64,000 nucleotides of DNA from Lachnospiraceae bacterium (GCA_017550165.1 JAFZQH010000040.1:1-64000); one strand, 5' to 3'; positions 1-8,289 are shown, counted from the stretch's first letter. The notes: a model not told the origin generated them from the letters alone. Program-made: numbers and translations.

Positions 1-2
1 AT

Positions 3-31
3 TTGACAACCCACTTCTTATCTGCTACTAT
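3..31 (+). promoter_or_regulatory. sigma-A promoter of the leader unit at the left edge
   Basis: A perfect -35 box TTGACA (3-8) is followed after 17 bases by TACTAT (26-31). It would start transcription near position 38, just ahead of two hairpins at 47-107. Spacing and the -35 box are optimal; the -10 box matches consensus at 4 of 6 positions. Confidence 0.55.
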
Positions 32-46
32 GACCATAGTGATCGT

Positions 47-107
47 GTCACAGATACTTGCGAAGCCTGTGACCGGGGGAGAACCGCTTGGTCTCTCCCT
101 CTTTTTG
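47..107 (+). terminator. leader hairpin plus intrinsic terminator ahead of the small ORF
   Basis: The first stem is GTCACAG (47-53) pairing with CTGTGAC (67-73). It is followed directly by a GC-rich stem (GGGAGAACC 77-85 with GGTCTCTCCC 90-99, one bulged base) and a run of T at 102-106. A transcript from the promoter at 3-31 would be about 70 nt if it stops here. This could be a small RNA, or an attenuator controlling the ORF at 122. I recognise no known riboswitch class. Confidence 0.5.
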
Positions 108-121
108 TTAAGGAGTGTTTT

Positions 122-331
122 ATGTCCACAAATAATCAAAACTTAAGGTTTTATACTTTTGCGAGAACAGATGATTATATCGATGTATTAAATGATAAGA
201 TAAATTCATTTAATGCAGAAAACCGCATAAAACCTGAAGATGAAAGGGGTACCTCAGGGTACCTCAAAATAATCCCCTTCAGAGAAAAAGAAAAAAGCTC
301 TGTATCCCTTGATACTAAAGCTTTTTCCTAA
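122..331 (+). CDS. hypothetical protein, 69 aa
   Basis: A short, hydrophilic, charged product that I do not recognise. An AAGGAG ribosome site lies 6 bases before the ATG, which supports translation. It has no signal peptide, membrane segment or cysteines. The gene follows a promoter and terminator-like leader, so it may be expressed only on read-through. Its last codons are part of the bidirectional terminator that ends the tmRNA gene on the other strand, so the C-terminus may be constrained by RNA structure rather than by protein function. It may be non-functional. Confidence 0.4.
   Translation: MSTNNQNLRFYTFARTDDYIDVLNDKINSFNAENRIKPEDERGTSGYLKIIPFREKEKSSVSLDTKAFS
294..328 (-). terminator. 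tmRNA terminator, probably bidirectional
   Basis: On the minus strand AAGCTTTAGTATC and GATACAGAGCTT form a stem with a 4-nt loop, followed by TTTTTTC. It lies about 20 bases past the mature tmRNA 3' end. The plus strand also has a T-rich flank (ctttttcc), so it can close the small ORF at 122-331. Confidence 0.65.
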
Positions 332-344
332 AAAATGTTTTGGA

Positions 345-687
345 TGGAGTAGACGGGATTTGAACCCGTGTCCAAAGATCTTTCCATTGTACTTCTACTA
401 TCATAGTCAGTTATTTATGATTCCCTCCGCTGCCCGGGGGCTGACACCCTGACAACTTCAGTAGCTTCATGATACGCCTATATACTCAAAGCTTTGTATA
501 TATCGTTTCCGGCGAAAGATGATGCCGGGATTCTGATGCGCCGGTGCATCAGGCCCGACAAGCGGCAGCCTAGGCTGCTGCTAACGCGTAATTATCGTCT
601 GCGTTTATATTTAGGTTTGCGATTTGACGCATCGCCTGCGGATAGCTTCTCCAAATTCCGGATCCCTGTCGAAACCAGTACTACCCC
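345..687 (-). ncRNA. ssrA: transfer-messenger RNA (tmRNA)
   Basis: tmRNA rescues ribosomes stalled on mRNAs that lack stop codons, together with SmpB (encoded here at 10519-10983). The minus strand begins GGGGTAG (687-681), followed by the conserved GGTTTCGACAGGGATCC region. It ends with a T-arm (GGTTCAAATCC) and CTACTCC (352-346), which pairs with the 5' end to make a 7-bp acceptor stem. The gene is about 343 nt. CCA is not encoded directly after discriminator A345, so CCA must be added after transcription. The tag reading frame runs from about 620 to the TAG at 572-570 and ends in N-Y-A-L-A-A-A. If the resume codon is the GCA at 620, the tag is ANLNINADDNYALAAA. Its -LAAA end fits a ClpXP/ClpC-type degradation signal. 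The resume codon is inferred, not certain. Confidence 0.95.
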
Positions 688-688
688 T

Positions 689-867
689 TATGTGCACTTT
701 CCGCGAAGCGGGAAGTGTGCTAAGTAACATGCAAAGCATGTTACAGAATAAATTCTGGATTGCTTCGCAATCCTGGGCGGCACACTTCGTGCGCCACATA
801 ATGTGCACCTTCCGTCGAAGACGGGAGGTGTGCTAAGTAACATGCGAAGCATGTTACAGAACGGCCT
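689..867 (-). repeat. array of short perfect hairpins in the tmRNA leader, partly duplicated
   Basis: Six stem-loops lie between the promoter and the mature tmRNA. One is an 8-10 bp stem around a GAA loop (692-720). Next comes a perfect palindrome GTAACATGC/GCATGTTAC (about 725-745), then GGATTGC/GCAATCC with a TTC loop (about 757-773) and a GGCRCAC stem with a GAA/TTC loop (about 777-795). The first two are then repeated with base changes (about 800-830 and 837-858). The stems stay paired although the sequences differ. They would be removed in tmRNA 5' processing. Confidence 0.6.
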
Positions 868-885
868 GTAGCGTCCTACAGTATT

Positions 886-914
886 ATTATACCACCATTC
901 ACACAACCCCACAA
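886..914 (-). promoter_or_regulatory. probable tmRNA promoter
   Basis: On the minus strand a consensus -10 TATAAT (891-886) has TTGTGG (914-909) 17 bases upstream. Transcription would start near 880, giving a leader of about 190 nt before the mature tmRNA. It sits directly behind the stop codon of the phosphatase gene. Confidence 0.5.
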
Positions 915-919
915 GAACC

Positions 920-1990
920 TTACTTATAAGAGTGCTCCTCCAGCAATTTTGTCATTCCGTATTTCTCAAAGAATGTATAGCTGTCGCCATACATGGCGTT
1001 GGGCAGCACAATCCATTCGTTCCCGAATTTGTCCGCATACTTTTCAATAAGCTGCGCCCTTGTGTCAGCATTAAGGTCCGTTCCTGAAAATGCGTCTGTA
1101 AGGTCGTTAAGATTATCCCCCATGAGCATGGCAATGTGGTGAGGCGCAATCTTCGCCGTCAATGATGTCCCGGAAGAATTGCTTTCACGCTGACCGTTAG
1201 GAAATGCCTCATTTCCATTTGCAATTGCCTGTCTTGCAGACTCCTTACTGCTGCTTCCCGTGATCACGGGATCATTAACAATAAGATGCTGATCATCGAT
1301 GGGGAATCCCAACTTTGTCATTGACTCGATGCTGATATCGTAGACCGTCTTGCCAAAGGCCTTATATGGCGTGTTCCCATCCTTGTCCTCGTCAGCCCTG
1401 TTGGTAACATAGAATACTTCTATCCCGTTGGCCAGACAATACTTGACAAACTCCACCGATCCCGGAGTCGGAATGCAGGAATCGCTCATGATAAATTCCG
1501 CATATGCCACATTGCTGTGGGACTTGTCCCTTGCGACCAGCCATGCATCATATGCTGATGCCTGTACCAGGGTATCATCGATATCCGCGACTACCGCCAC
1601 GCGCTTTCCCTGATAATACATGGCATTAGCGCTTTCATCATATTTCCAGTCCGGCTCACCCGGATCCTGGCATTTTTTCTTCATATCGTCCACATTATTG
1701 GTAGCAGTATCAAAGGCCTGTTTCATGAGAGCCTTGCACTCTGCTGACAATTGCCACGATACACCGCCCACCATGAACTCGTCCTTGATGTCCGGGGCAT
1801 AAAGGCCCTTCTCTTCCGCCGAGCCGGAAGAAACCACAGCTTGAGCAGCTGCCTCCGAACCGGACGAAGCAACAGCCTGAGTGCCTGTCTCCGTGCTTGA
1901 GGGCGCAGCCCCCTGTGATGCGCATCCGCTAAATACCACCACCAGTGCCAGCAATAACGTTGTAACCCCAATTACCTTCTTCTTCATCAT
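920..1990 (-). CDS. secreted acid phosphatase / 5'-nucleotidase lipoprotein, e(P4) family
   Basis: A 356-aa lipoprotein of the HAD-superfamily class B/C acid phosphatase group, the e(P4)/NadN-like family that strips phosphate from nucleotides outside the membrane. The signal peptide (residues 1-23) ends in a lipobox with Cys24 (FSGC). The catalytic DxDxT motif is clear in VADIDDTLVQ (about residue 135), and a later GDNLND segment supplies the metal-binding acidic residues. A Ser/Ala/Gly-rich linker follows the lipobox, as is typical for a surface tether. The ATG has an ACGGAGG ribosome site. It is the last gene of a minus-strand run that includes a BMP-type importer, so it may supply that importer with nucleosides; this link is inferred from position. 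Substrate preference cannot be read from sequence. Confidence 0.88.
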   Translation of the reverse strand: MMKKKVIGVTTLLLALVVVFSGCASQGAAPSSTETGTQAVASSGSEAAAQAVVSSGSAEEKGLYAPDIKDEFMVGGVSWQLSAECKALMKQAFDTATNNVDDMKKKCQDPGEPDWKYDESANAMYYQGKRVAVVADIDDTLVQASAYDAWLVARDKSHSNVAYAEFIMSDSCIPTPGSVEFVKYCLANGIEVFYVTNRADEDKDGNTPYKAFGKTVYDISIESMTKLGFPIDDQHLIVNDPVITGSSSKESARQAIANGNEAFPNGQRESNSSGTSLTAKIAPHHIAMLMGDNLNDLTDAFSGTDLNADTRAQLIEKYADKFGNEWIVLPNAMYGDSYTFFEKYGMTKLLEEHSYK

Positions 1991-2019
1991 TTCCTCCGTA
2001 AACTTAATTACAGCTTATC

Positions 2020-3291
2020 TTATTTTCCGGAAAGATCACCCAGCACATCGCAGAAATCAAATGTGGCGAAATAATCCTGCGGTGTCTCGGCGCGCCTGAT
2101 CAGCTGTGCGCTTCCGTCGGTATGATAGAGGATCTCCGCGGATTTGAGCTTTCCGTTATAATTGTATCCCATGGCGAAGCCGTGGGCTCCGGTATCATGA
2201 ATGAAAAGCAGATCGCCTACATTGATCTCCGGGAGCATACGGTCTATGGCAAATTTATCATTATTCTCGCATAATGAACCCGTCACATCATACTTGTGGT
2301 CGCAGGGGGCATTCTCCTTCCCCATGACGGTGATATGATGGTAGGCGCCGTACATGGCCGGTCTCATAAGGTTAACGGCACAGGCATCGCACCCGATGTA
2401 TTCCTTGTGGGTGTGCTTCTGCCGTATGGCAGTAGTAACAAGCCCGCCGTAGGGTCCCATCATGAAACGGCCCATTTCCGTATAAATAGCCACATCGTTA
2501 AGGCCTGCCGGCCCGAATATCTCATCGTAAACCTTGTGGACCGACTCCCCGATAACCTTAATGTCATTGGGCATCTGATCCGGAGTATAGGCAATGCCGA
2601 TACCGCCGGAGAGGTTGACAAACTTTAACTCCACACCTGTCTCCCGAACCAGTTCCACAGCTGTCTCGAAAAGAGTCCTCGCCAGAGTCGGATAATAATC
2701 ATTTGTCACGGTATTGCTGGCAAGGAAGGCATGGATCCCGAAATACTTTGCGCCTTTACTTTTAAGGATCTTGAAGCCTTCTATGATCTGCTCCTTGGTA
2801 AATCCGTACTTGGCGTCTCCCGGATTATCCATGATGGAATTACTGATCTTGAACAGCCCGCCGGGATTGAAACGGCAGCTGATAGTCTCAGGGATCCCCA
2901 CCAGCTTGTCAAGCACTTCTATATGTGTGAAATCATCCAGATTGATGGTAGCACCTATCTCATTTGCGTAAATGAACTCGTTATCAGGCGTTGCATTTGA
3001 GGAAAACATGATATCCTCACCGGAAAATCCCAGTGCGTGAGCCTCCATAAGTTCTGTCAAAGACGAACAGTCACAGCCGCAGCCGTATTCCTGCAGGATC
3101 TTGATAAGAAAGGGGTTGGGGTTGGCCTTCACCGCGAAAAACTCTTTAAAACCTTTATTCCACGCAAATGCCTCATTTACCGCCTTGGCATTCTCCCTGA
3201 TTCCCTTCTCGTCATAGATGTGGAAGGGAGTAGGGTACTTCTCCGCGATCTTCTCTAATTCTTCTTTCGTAATAAAAGGCAGTTTCTTCAT
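2020..3291 (-). CDS. lysA: diaminopimelate decarboxylase
   Basis: PLP enzyme of fold type III that converts meso-diaminopimelate to lysine, the last step of lysine synthesis. The 423-aa protein shows the PLP lysine in FFAVKANPNP (Lys55), a glycine-rich phosphate-binding loop (LSGGIGIAY), the EMGRFM substrate/PLP segment, and the C-terminal GSLCEN and DTGAHGFAMGYNYNG motifs. The reading frame stays open for about 80 codons upstream, but I chose the ATG at 3291. It follows a GAGGAG ribosome site, matches the usual N-terminus, and avoids overlap with the permease gene. A paralogous carboxynorspermidine decarboxylase is a less likely alternative. The gene lies between the ABC importer and the phosphatase. 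dapF, another lysine/peptidoglycan gene, is at the far right of the window. Confidence 0.9.
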   Translation of the reverse strand: MKKLPFITKEELEKIAEKYPTPFHIYDEKGIRENAKAVNEAFAWNKGFKEFFAVKANPNPFLIKILQEYGCGCDCSSLTELMEAHALGFSGEDIMFSSNATPDNEFIYANEIGATINLDDFTHIEVLDKLVGIPETISCRFNPGGLFKISNSIMDNPGDAKYGFTKEQIIEGFKILKSKGAKYFGIHAFLASNTVTNDYYPTLARTLFETAVELVRETGVELKFVNLSGGIGIAYTPDQMPNDIKVIGESVHKVYDEIFGPAGLNDVAIYTEMGRFMMGPYGGLVTTAIRQKHTHKEYIGCDACAVNLMRPAMYGAYHHITVMGKENAPCDHKYDVTGSLCENNDKFAIDRMLPEINVGDLLFIHDTGAHGFAMGYNYNGKLKSAEILYHTDGSAQLIRRAETPQDYFATFDFCDVLGDLSGK

Positions 3292-3305
3292 CTTTTTCTC
3301 CTCAA

Positions 3306-3334
3306 TGTGACAAAAGGACCGTCCCCCTGTCACA
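3306..3334. repeat. class B short palindrome
   Basis: Left arm TGTGACAAAAGGACCG and right arm TCCCCCTGTCACA form an imperfect palindrome between the permease stop and the lysA ribosome site. Identical copies lie at 46338-46370 and 57683-57713. Confidence 0.85.
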
Positions 3335-3337
3335 TCC

Positions 3338-4291
3338 TCATCTCTCTTCTCTGAAGTAGTTGATACCGCAGCTTGCGGGCTGCGCATTATCCTTCCTCTG
3401 CTTAATGGAATTGGCCACCAGCACGATAGCCGTAACAAGGAATGGCAGCATATCATATATGGCAATGGGCACCGGCACATTCTTGGGAACATAATACTTG
3501 AGGATCCTGAATATACCGAACACCAGGGAACCCCATATGGCATTTACCGGTTTCCACGAAGCAAATATAACCAGGGCCACGGCTATCCAGCCTAAGCCTC
3601 CCACGCAGTCGCTTATCCAGACTCCGCCGGCCGTGATCATTGCCGTAAATGCGCCGCCGATACCGGTGATGCCGCCTCCGATAACGATATTGATATATTT
3701 CCATTTGGTGACCCGGATACCTGCAGCATCAGCAGCTCCGGGATTCTCGCCTATGGCCCGGACGTTAAGGCCGGTCTTGGTCTTATAGAAGTACACCGCC
3801 ATGAGGATCGCGATGATAACTCCCAGATATACGAATATATTATACTGGAAGAGCACCTGACCCAACACCGGAATGTCTCCTAAGAGCGGGATCTTGATAG
3901 ACCCCAGCGCGCTCGTTATGTTCTCCGGCAGCTTCAGGCTCTTGGTCGCTGACCTGGAGATCATGTAAAAACCTACAAAATTGGCTATGGCCACACCAAA
4001 AATGGTAAGTGTCAGTCCCACCACGTTCTGGTTCGCCATTAGCGTAACAGTCAGAAATGCATAGAGCAAAGCTCCAACTGCCCCCGCCGCAAATGCAGCC
4101 ACCAGGGCCAGGAAGAGATTATCCGTTATATACCCTACCATGAACCCGGCGCAGGCTCCCATGGACATCATGCCCTCAACACCGAGGTTGATGTGCCCTA
4201 CCCGCTCGTTCATTATCTCACCCAGAGTACCGTAAAGAATAGGTGTAGCAGCAACCACGGCAGCCACCACGAATTTGATCAGCATATCCAT
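3338..4291 (-). CDS. BMP-type ABC transporter permease 2 (nucleoside/simple sugar)
   Basis: A 317-aa hydrophobic inner-membrane protein of the BPD_transp_2 family (RbsC/YufQ-like), one of two permeases of a nucleoside or sugar importer. About eight membrane segments are visible. Family signatures include GVEGMMSMGA near residue 40, the NxxAADAAGI coupling region (GENPGAADAAGI) and the GGGITGIGGAFTA segment. It starts 2 bases after the partner permease ends, so the two are translated together. The last 18 residues are polar and not typical of the family. The gene order, binding protein - ATPase - permease - permease, matches B. subtilis nupNOPQ and other BMP systems that carry purine nucleosides; the exact substrate is inferred. 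Confidence 0.9.
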   Translation of the reverse strand: MDMLIKFVVAAVVAATPILYGTLGEIMNERVGHINLGVEGMMSMGACAGFMVGYITDNLFLALVAAFAAGAVGALLYAFLTVTLMANQNVVGLTLTIFGVAIANFVGFYMISRSATKSLKLPENITSALGSIKIPLLGDIPVLGQVLFQYNIFVYLGVIIAILMAVYFYKTKTGLNVRAIGENPGAADAAGIRVTKWKYINIVIGGGITGIGGAFTAMITAGGVWISDCVGGLGWIAVALVIFASWKPVNAIWGSLVFGIFRILKYYVPKNVPVPIAIYDMLPFLVTAIVLVANSIKQRKDNAQPASCGINYFREER

Positions 4292-4293
4292 AG

Positions 4294-5382
4294 TTACTCA
4301 CTTCCTTTCTTTGCACGACCCTGGAACTTATATCTGAAGAAAAACTCACATCCCATTATGAAGAACAGGATGATCCCCTGAAGCACAGCCGAGGAATCAG
4401 CCGAGATCCCCATATTGGATTCTACCACCCTGCTGCCCTTTTCAAGTATGGCAAACAGGGCTGAAATGATAAGGATGATCCTGGGATCTAAGCTTGCCAT
4501 CCATGCGATTATGATGGCCGTAAATCCCACACCTCCCGCAACTCCCACGGAAAGAGTGGCGTCAGCTCCCGTGGCCTGGATCATTCCGCCGATACCGCAG
4601 ATCCCGCCGCTTATGAGCATGGTCCTTATCATGATCTTCTTAACATTCATGCCGGCATAGGTGGCTGTGGCGCTGCTTCCGCCTACAACTGCCAGTTCAT
4701 AACCCTGCTTGGTATAATTCATGTAAATGAAGACCGCCACCAGAAGGATTATGGCAATTATCCATCCGCTGTGGACGCCCAGGACCTTATCCAAGGTGGC
4801 ATTGTCGTCAAATGTGGCGATCTTGGCAAATCCCGGTGAATTCGGATCGCACCACGGGCCGTCCCGAAGGAAACAGATGATATAGTAGGCTATATAGTTA
4901 AGCATCAATGTGAACAACGTCTCATTTGTATTAAACCTGACCTTGCAGAATGTGGGAATGTAGGCCCAGATCGCACCTCCCAAAGCTCCCGCAAGGAACA
5001 TTACGATAACAAGCACCCAGTGGGGCCAGTCACTGTGAAATAGGGCGAAATAAGAGGCGAACACGCCGCCCATGATGATCTGGCCTTCAGCTCCGATATT
5101 CCAGAACCTCATTTTAAATGCCAGAGATACTCCGAGAGCTGCTATGACCAGGGGTATCATTATCTTCACCGTGGCCTGGATGGCCATGTTGCTCCTGAAA
5201 CACCCTACAATGATGGTCTGGTATACCTCTATGGGGTTACATCCTATGGAGAGCATGAACAGGCCGCCGGCGATAAGCGCCAGCAGGAATGCAACGATCC
5301 GCAGCACCATGGCTTTCTTCGCAGGTATCTCGTCTCTCTTCACTATATGAAGTAGGGGTTCACGTACTGTCTTACTGCTCAT
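4294..5382 (-). CDS. BMP-type ABC transporter permease 1
   Basis: A 362-aa permease of the BPD_transp_2 family (YufP-like), partner of the permease at 3338-4291. It has a basic N-terminal cytoplasmic stretch, then TM1 at about residues 26-46 and further hydrophobic helices to about residue 350. Family features include the FWNIGAEGQIIMGG segment (residues 92-105), the GGSSATATYAGMN coupling loop and the GGICGIGGMIQATG helix. The start overlaps the end of the ATPase gene by 11 bases, which indicates translational coupling. A basic C-terminal tail ends the protein. Confidence 0.9.
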   Translation of the reverse strand: MSSKTVREPLLHIVKRDEIPAKKAMVLRIVAFLLALIAGGLFMLSIGCNPIEVYQTIIVGCFRSNMAIQATVKIMIPLVIAALGVSLAFKMRFWNIGAEGQIIMGGVFASYFALFHSDWPHWVLVIVMFLAGALGGAIWAYIPTFCKVRFNTNETLFTLMLNYIAYYIICFLRDGPWCDPNSPGFAKIATFDDNATLDKVLGVHSGWIIAIILLVAVFIYMNYTKQGYELAVVGGSSATATYAGMNVKKIMIRTMLISGGICGIGGMIQATGADATLSVGVAGGVGFTAIIIAWMASLDPRIILIISALFAILEKGSRVVESNMGISADSSAVLQGIILFFIMGCEFFFRYKFQGRAKKGSE

Positions 5383-6904
5383 ATGCGCCTACCCCCTCTG
5401 CCAACTTCTTCCCGGCCATCATCAGGCCTATGTCTTCCTTTGTGACCTTCTTCGGGTCAACAATACCTACAACTTCACCGGCGCAGAGCACCAGGATGCG
5501 GTCCGAGAGAAGACGCATAACATCCAGGTCTTCACCGACATACACGATGGCGGCGCCCTTCATCTTCTGGAAATTGATAAGGTCGTATACCATATATGAA
5601 GAATTGATATCCAGACCTCTCACCGGATAGGCTGTTATAAGCACGTTGGGATTGGATTCTATCTCACGACCGATAAGGACCTTCTGAACATTTCCTCCTG
5701 ATAACATCCGCACCGGCGTATCAGTATCCGGGGTCATGATCCCCAGCTTCGATACCAGGCGGTCAGCCAGCTCCTTGGCCGGCTTCCTGTCCACAAAGAT
5801 CCCTTTATTATCGTTATATTTCTTAAGTAGCATGTTGTCGGTCATTCCCATGCCGGATACAAGGCCCATTCCCAAACGATCTTCGGGAACAAAGCTCATG
5901 AAAATGCCCATCTTGATGATCTCGGCAGGCGTCTTGCCCACGATATCCTCTTTTCGGTATAGCATGGTCCCTTCATTTGGCTTGATAAGCCCTGCGATGG
6001 TCTCGCACAGCTCTTTCTGCCCGCTTCCGGCTACGCCCACTATTCCCAGAACCTCCCCGGATCTTATGTCAAATGATACGTCATTTAATGCTCTTGAGCC
6101 ATCGGGGTTTATCACTGAAACATGGTAAAGTTCCAGAACCTTTTCCTTGTTATCCATCTCGGGACATTCTATAAGAAGATCCACGGCGCAGCCCACCATG
6201 AGCTCCGTCAGGTGCTTCTCATTGGTCTCGGATGTATTGACGGTCTCTACGCTCCGGCCCTTACGAAGGATGGTCACCCGGTCACTTATGGCCATAACCT
6301 CATTTAACTTATGGGTAATGATGATAATGGCGTTGCCCTGTTCCTTCATACGGCGGAGAATGACGAAAAGACGCTCCGTCTCCTGGGGCGTCAGTACAGC
6401 CGTGGGCTCATCCAAAATGAGGATATTGGCGCCGCGGTATAATACCTTCATTATCTCCACGGTCTGCTTCTCCGATACGGACATGTCGTATATCCTCTTG
6501 TCCGGATCGATGTTGAAACCGTACCTGTCGGACAGTTCGGTGATCTCCTCCTTCAACAGCTTTTTGTTCTTAAGCTTCCCAGAGGTGCCGAGAATGATAT
6601 TCTCTGCAGCGGTATATACATCCACCAGCTTAAAATGCTGATGGATCATACCGATCCCCAGGTCTGATGCATCATTGGGCGAGTTGATGCTGACCTGATT
6701 CCCGTCTATGAATATCTGCCCGGCATCCGGATGATAAATACCCGAAAGCATGTTCATGAGCGTGGTCTTACCTGCACCGTTCTCACCCAGGAGAGCCAGT
6801 ATCTCTCCCTTCCTGACCGCCAGGTTGATATTATCATTTGCAAGTACGGTTCCGAATCGCTTGGTTATGCCCCTGCATTCGATGGCGTATGATTCATTTC
6901 CCAT
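5372..6904 (-). CDS. BMP-type ABC transporter ATP-binding protein (two NBDs)
   Basis: A 510-aa tandem ATPase of the RbsA/MglA/YufO type that powers the importer. The N-terminal domain has a good Walker A (GENGAGKTT, about residue 41), signature MSVSEKQ and Walker B LILDEPTAVLTP. The C-terminal domain has the usual degenerate Walker A (GVAGSGQKE), signature LSGGNVQK and a weakened Walker B (LITAYPVRGLD). Such asymmetry, with one active and one degenerate site, is normal for this family. It starts 1 base after the binding-protein gene ends. Confidence 0.92.
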   Translation of the reverse strand: MGNESYAIECRGITKRFGTVLANDNINLAVRKGEILALLGENGAGKTTLMNMLSGIYHPDAGQIFIDGNQVSINSPNDASDLGIGMIHQHFKLVDVYTAAENIILGTSGKLKNKKLLKEEITELSDRYGFNIDPDKRIYDMSVSEKQTVEIMKVLYRGANILILDEPTAVLTPQETERLFVILRRMKEQGNAIIIITHKLNEVMAISDRVTILRKGRSVETVNTSETNEKHLTELMVGCAVDLLIECPEMDNKEKVLELYHVSVINPDGSRALNDVSFDIRSGEVLGIVGVAGSGQKELCETIAGLIKPNEGTMLYRKEDIVGKTPAEIIKMGIFMSFVPEDRLGMGLVSGMGMTDNMLLKKYNDNKGIFVDRKPAKELADRLVSKLGIMTPDTDTPVRMLSGGNVQKVLIGREIESNPNVLITAYPVRGLDINSSYMVYDLINFQKMKGAAIVYVGEDLDVMRLLSDRILVLCAGEVVGIVDPKKVTKEDIGLMMAGKKLAEGVGAYEQ

Positions 6905-6905
6905 A

Positions 6906-8081
6906 TTATTTCACTTCTACGTTCTTGTAATACCAGTTGATCTTACCGGTGATCTCCTCATCTGAAAGGGTCTTGCCCTCCTCACCGATCTTCTTGCCGT
7001 CGTTGGTCTCGATAACGCCGTCGAATACGTTGAACTTACCGTCTAACATATCCTTCTTTGCTGCCTCGATAAGCTCCTTAGCCTTGGGATCGGCAAATGA
7101 GGACAGGTCTGACAATGTAACGAGACCTTCCTTCATTCCGCCGTAGTAGTTGGTTCCGTCCCATGTTCCGTCGATGATGGACTTAACGGCTGCTGTATAG
7201 TAAGCTCCCCAGTTCCACATAACTGAGCAGATAACTGCCTTGGGAGCGTCCTTGCTCATATCCGAGTTATATCCTACGCCCCATTTGCCGGCCTTCTCTG
7301 CTGCGGTCTGGGGTCCTGTTGTATCGCAGTGCTGAGCGATAACGTCACAGCCTGAATCGATAAGCGCCTGAGCTGCCTGGCTTTCACCTTCGGGATCGAA
7401 CCATGAGCCTGTTACCTTAACATATATCTTGGCGTCCGGGTTAACCTTGGCAACACCCATTGCAAATGCGTCGATACCTCCTGTAACCTCTGCATTTGTA
7501 TTATCCATAGCTGCTACATATCCAAGCTTATTGGTCTTGGTCTGCAGACCTGCTGCAAGTCCTGAAAGGTATCTTGCCTGATAGATCCTTCCGAAATAAT
7601 TGTTGAAGTTAACACCGTTGCACTTATATCCTGTTCCATGAGAGAAGTATACTTCCGGAAATTCCTTGGCAAGCTTCTCGCACACATCCATGAAACCGAA
7701 AGATGTGGCGAAGATCACGTTGCATCCCTCATCGATACAGTCTCTCATTGCTGTCTCTATCTTAGCCGGATCGGTATCCGGAACATTGTTCTTTCTGATG
7801 ATCTGTGAATCCTCCAGACCTATCTCCTTCTGCATAGCCTGAATTCCCACATCATGTGTATATGTGTATCCTGCCCCCTCAGCCGGGTCAGTGATATGGA
7901 TAACCCCTACCTTTATCTTATCCTTTGCGATGGGCTTCATCTTGCCTGAAGCCGCTGCTGTTCCTGAAGCCGCTGCGCCTGATCCTGCCGCGCCTGAACC
8001 ACTTCCTCCCGAGCTTGAACACCCTGCTGCAAAGCATACCAACATTGCCACAGTAGCCATGATACCAACTACTTTCCTCAT
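6906..8081 (-). CDS. BMP family substrate-binding lipoprotein (nucleoside importer)
   Basis: A 391-aa lipoprotein that captures substrate outside the membrane for the ABC importer encoded downstream. The signal peptide (residues 1-20) ends in the lipobox FAAGC with Cys21. A Gly/Ser/Ala linker leads into the periplasmic-binding fold. BMP family (PF02608) marks include KVGVIHITDPAEGAGYT, the ATSFGFMD segment, FSHGTG, FGRIYQARYLSGLAAG and IAQHCDTTGP. An AGGAGG ribosome site precedes the ATG. As first gene of the cluster it sets expression of the importer. PnrA/NupN-like BMP proteins bind purine nucleosides; binding residues were not mapped here. Confidence 0.92.
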   Translation of the reverse strand: MRKVVGIMATVAMLVCFAAGCSSSGGSGSGAAGSGAAASGTAAASGKMKPIAKDKIKVGVIHITDPAEGAGYTYTHDVGIQAMQKEIGLEDSQIIRKNNVPDTDPAKIETAMRDCIDEGCNVIFATSFGFMDVCEKLAKEFPEVYFSHGTGYKCNGVNFNNYFGRIYQARYLSGLAAGLQTKTNKLGYVAAMDNTNAEVTGGIDAFAMGVAKVNPDAKIYVKVTGSWFDPEGESQAAQALIDSGCDVIAQHCDTTGPQTAAEKAGKWGVGYNSDMSKDAPKAVICSVMWNWGAYYTAAVKSIIDGTWDGTNYYGGMKEGLVTLSDLSSFADPKAKELIEAAKKDMLDGKFNVFDGVIETNDGKKIGEEGKTLSDEEITGKINWYYKNVEVK

Positions 8082-8153
8082 TTTACTTTTTTCCTCCTAA
8101 AACTACTCGTTTTCATGATCTTTCGAATACGCACTTCCGAAAACCACCTAATA

Positions 8154-8182
8154 AAACTACCATACGGACACTTGTTCGTCAA
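8154..8182 (-). promoter_or_regulatory. possible promoter of the BMP importer operon
   Basis: On the minus strand TTGACG (8182-8177) and TAGTTT (8159-8154) are 17 bases apart, about 75 bases before the binding-protein start. The -10 box is weak. The rest of the intergenic leader shows no purine riboswitch core. Confidence 0.35.
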
Positions 8183-8261
8183 TAAGCCACCCCCTCTTAA
8201 TAAAGAAATTATGTCGTGAATTAATCACAATAAGAAAAATAGTCATATTAGTAAGTAGACC

Positions 8262-8289
8262 TTGAAAAACAATAATATATGTGTAAAAT
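8262..8289 (+). promoter_or_regulatory. promoter of the ABC-F gene
   Basis: TTGAAA (8262-8267) and TAAAAT (8284-8289) are 16 bases apart, with a start expected near 8296. An inverted repeat GTGTAAA (8281-8287) / TTTACAC (8304-8310) overlaps the -10 box and start point. It could be an operator or a leader hairpin. Confidence 0.45.

Noticed and set aside
494-912. Several small ORFs on both strands in the tmRNA region
   Set aside because: They overlap the tmRNA gene and its hairpin leader, and have no ribosome sites.
3292-3543. N-terminal extension of lysA by about 80 residues
   Set aside because: The extra residues overlap the permease gene, include the class B palindrome and lack family similarity. 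A good ribosome site lies before the ATG at 3291.
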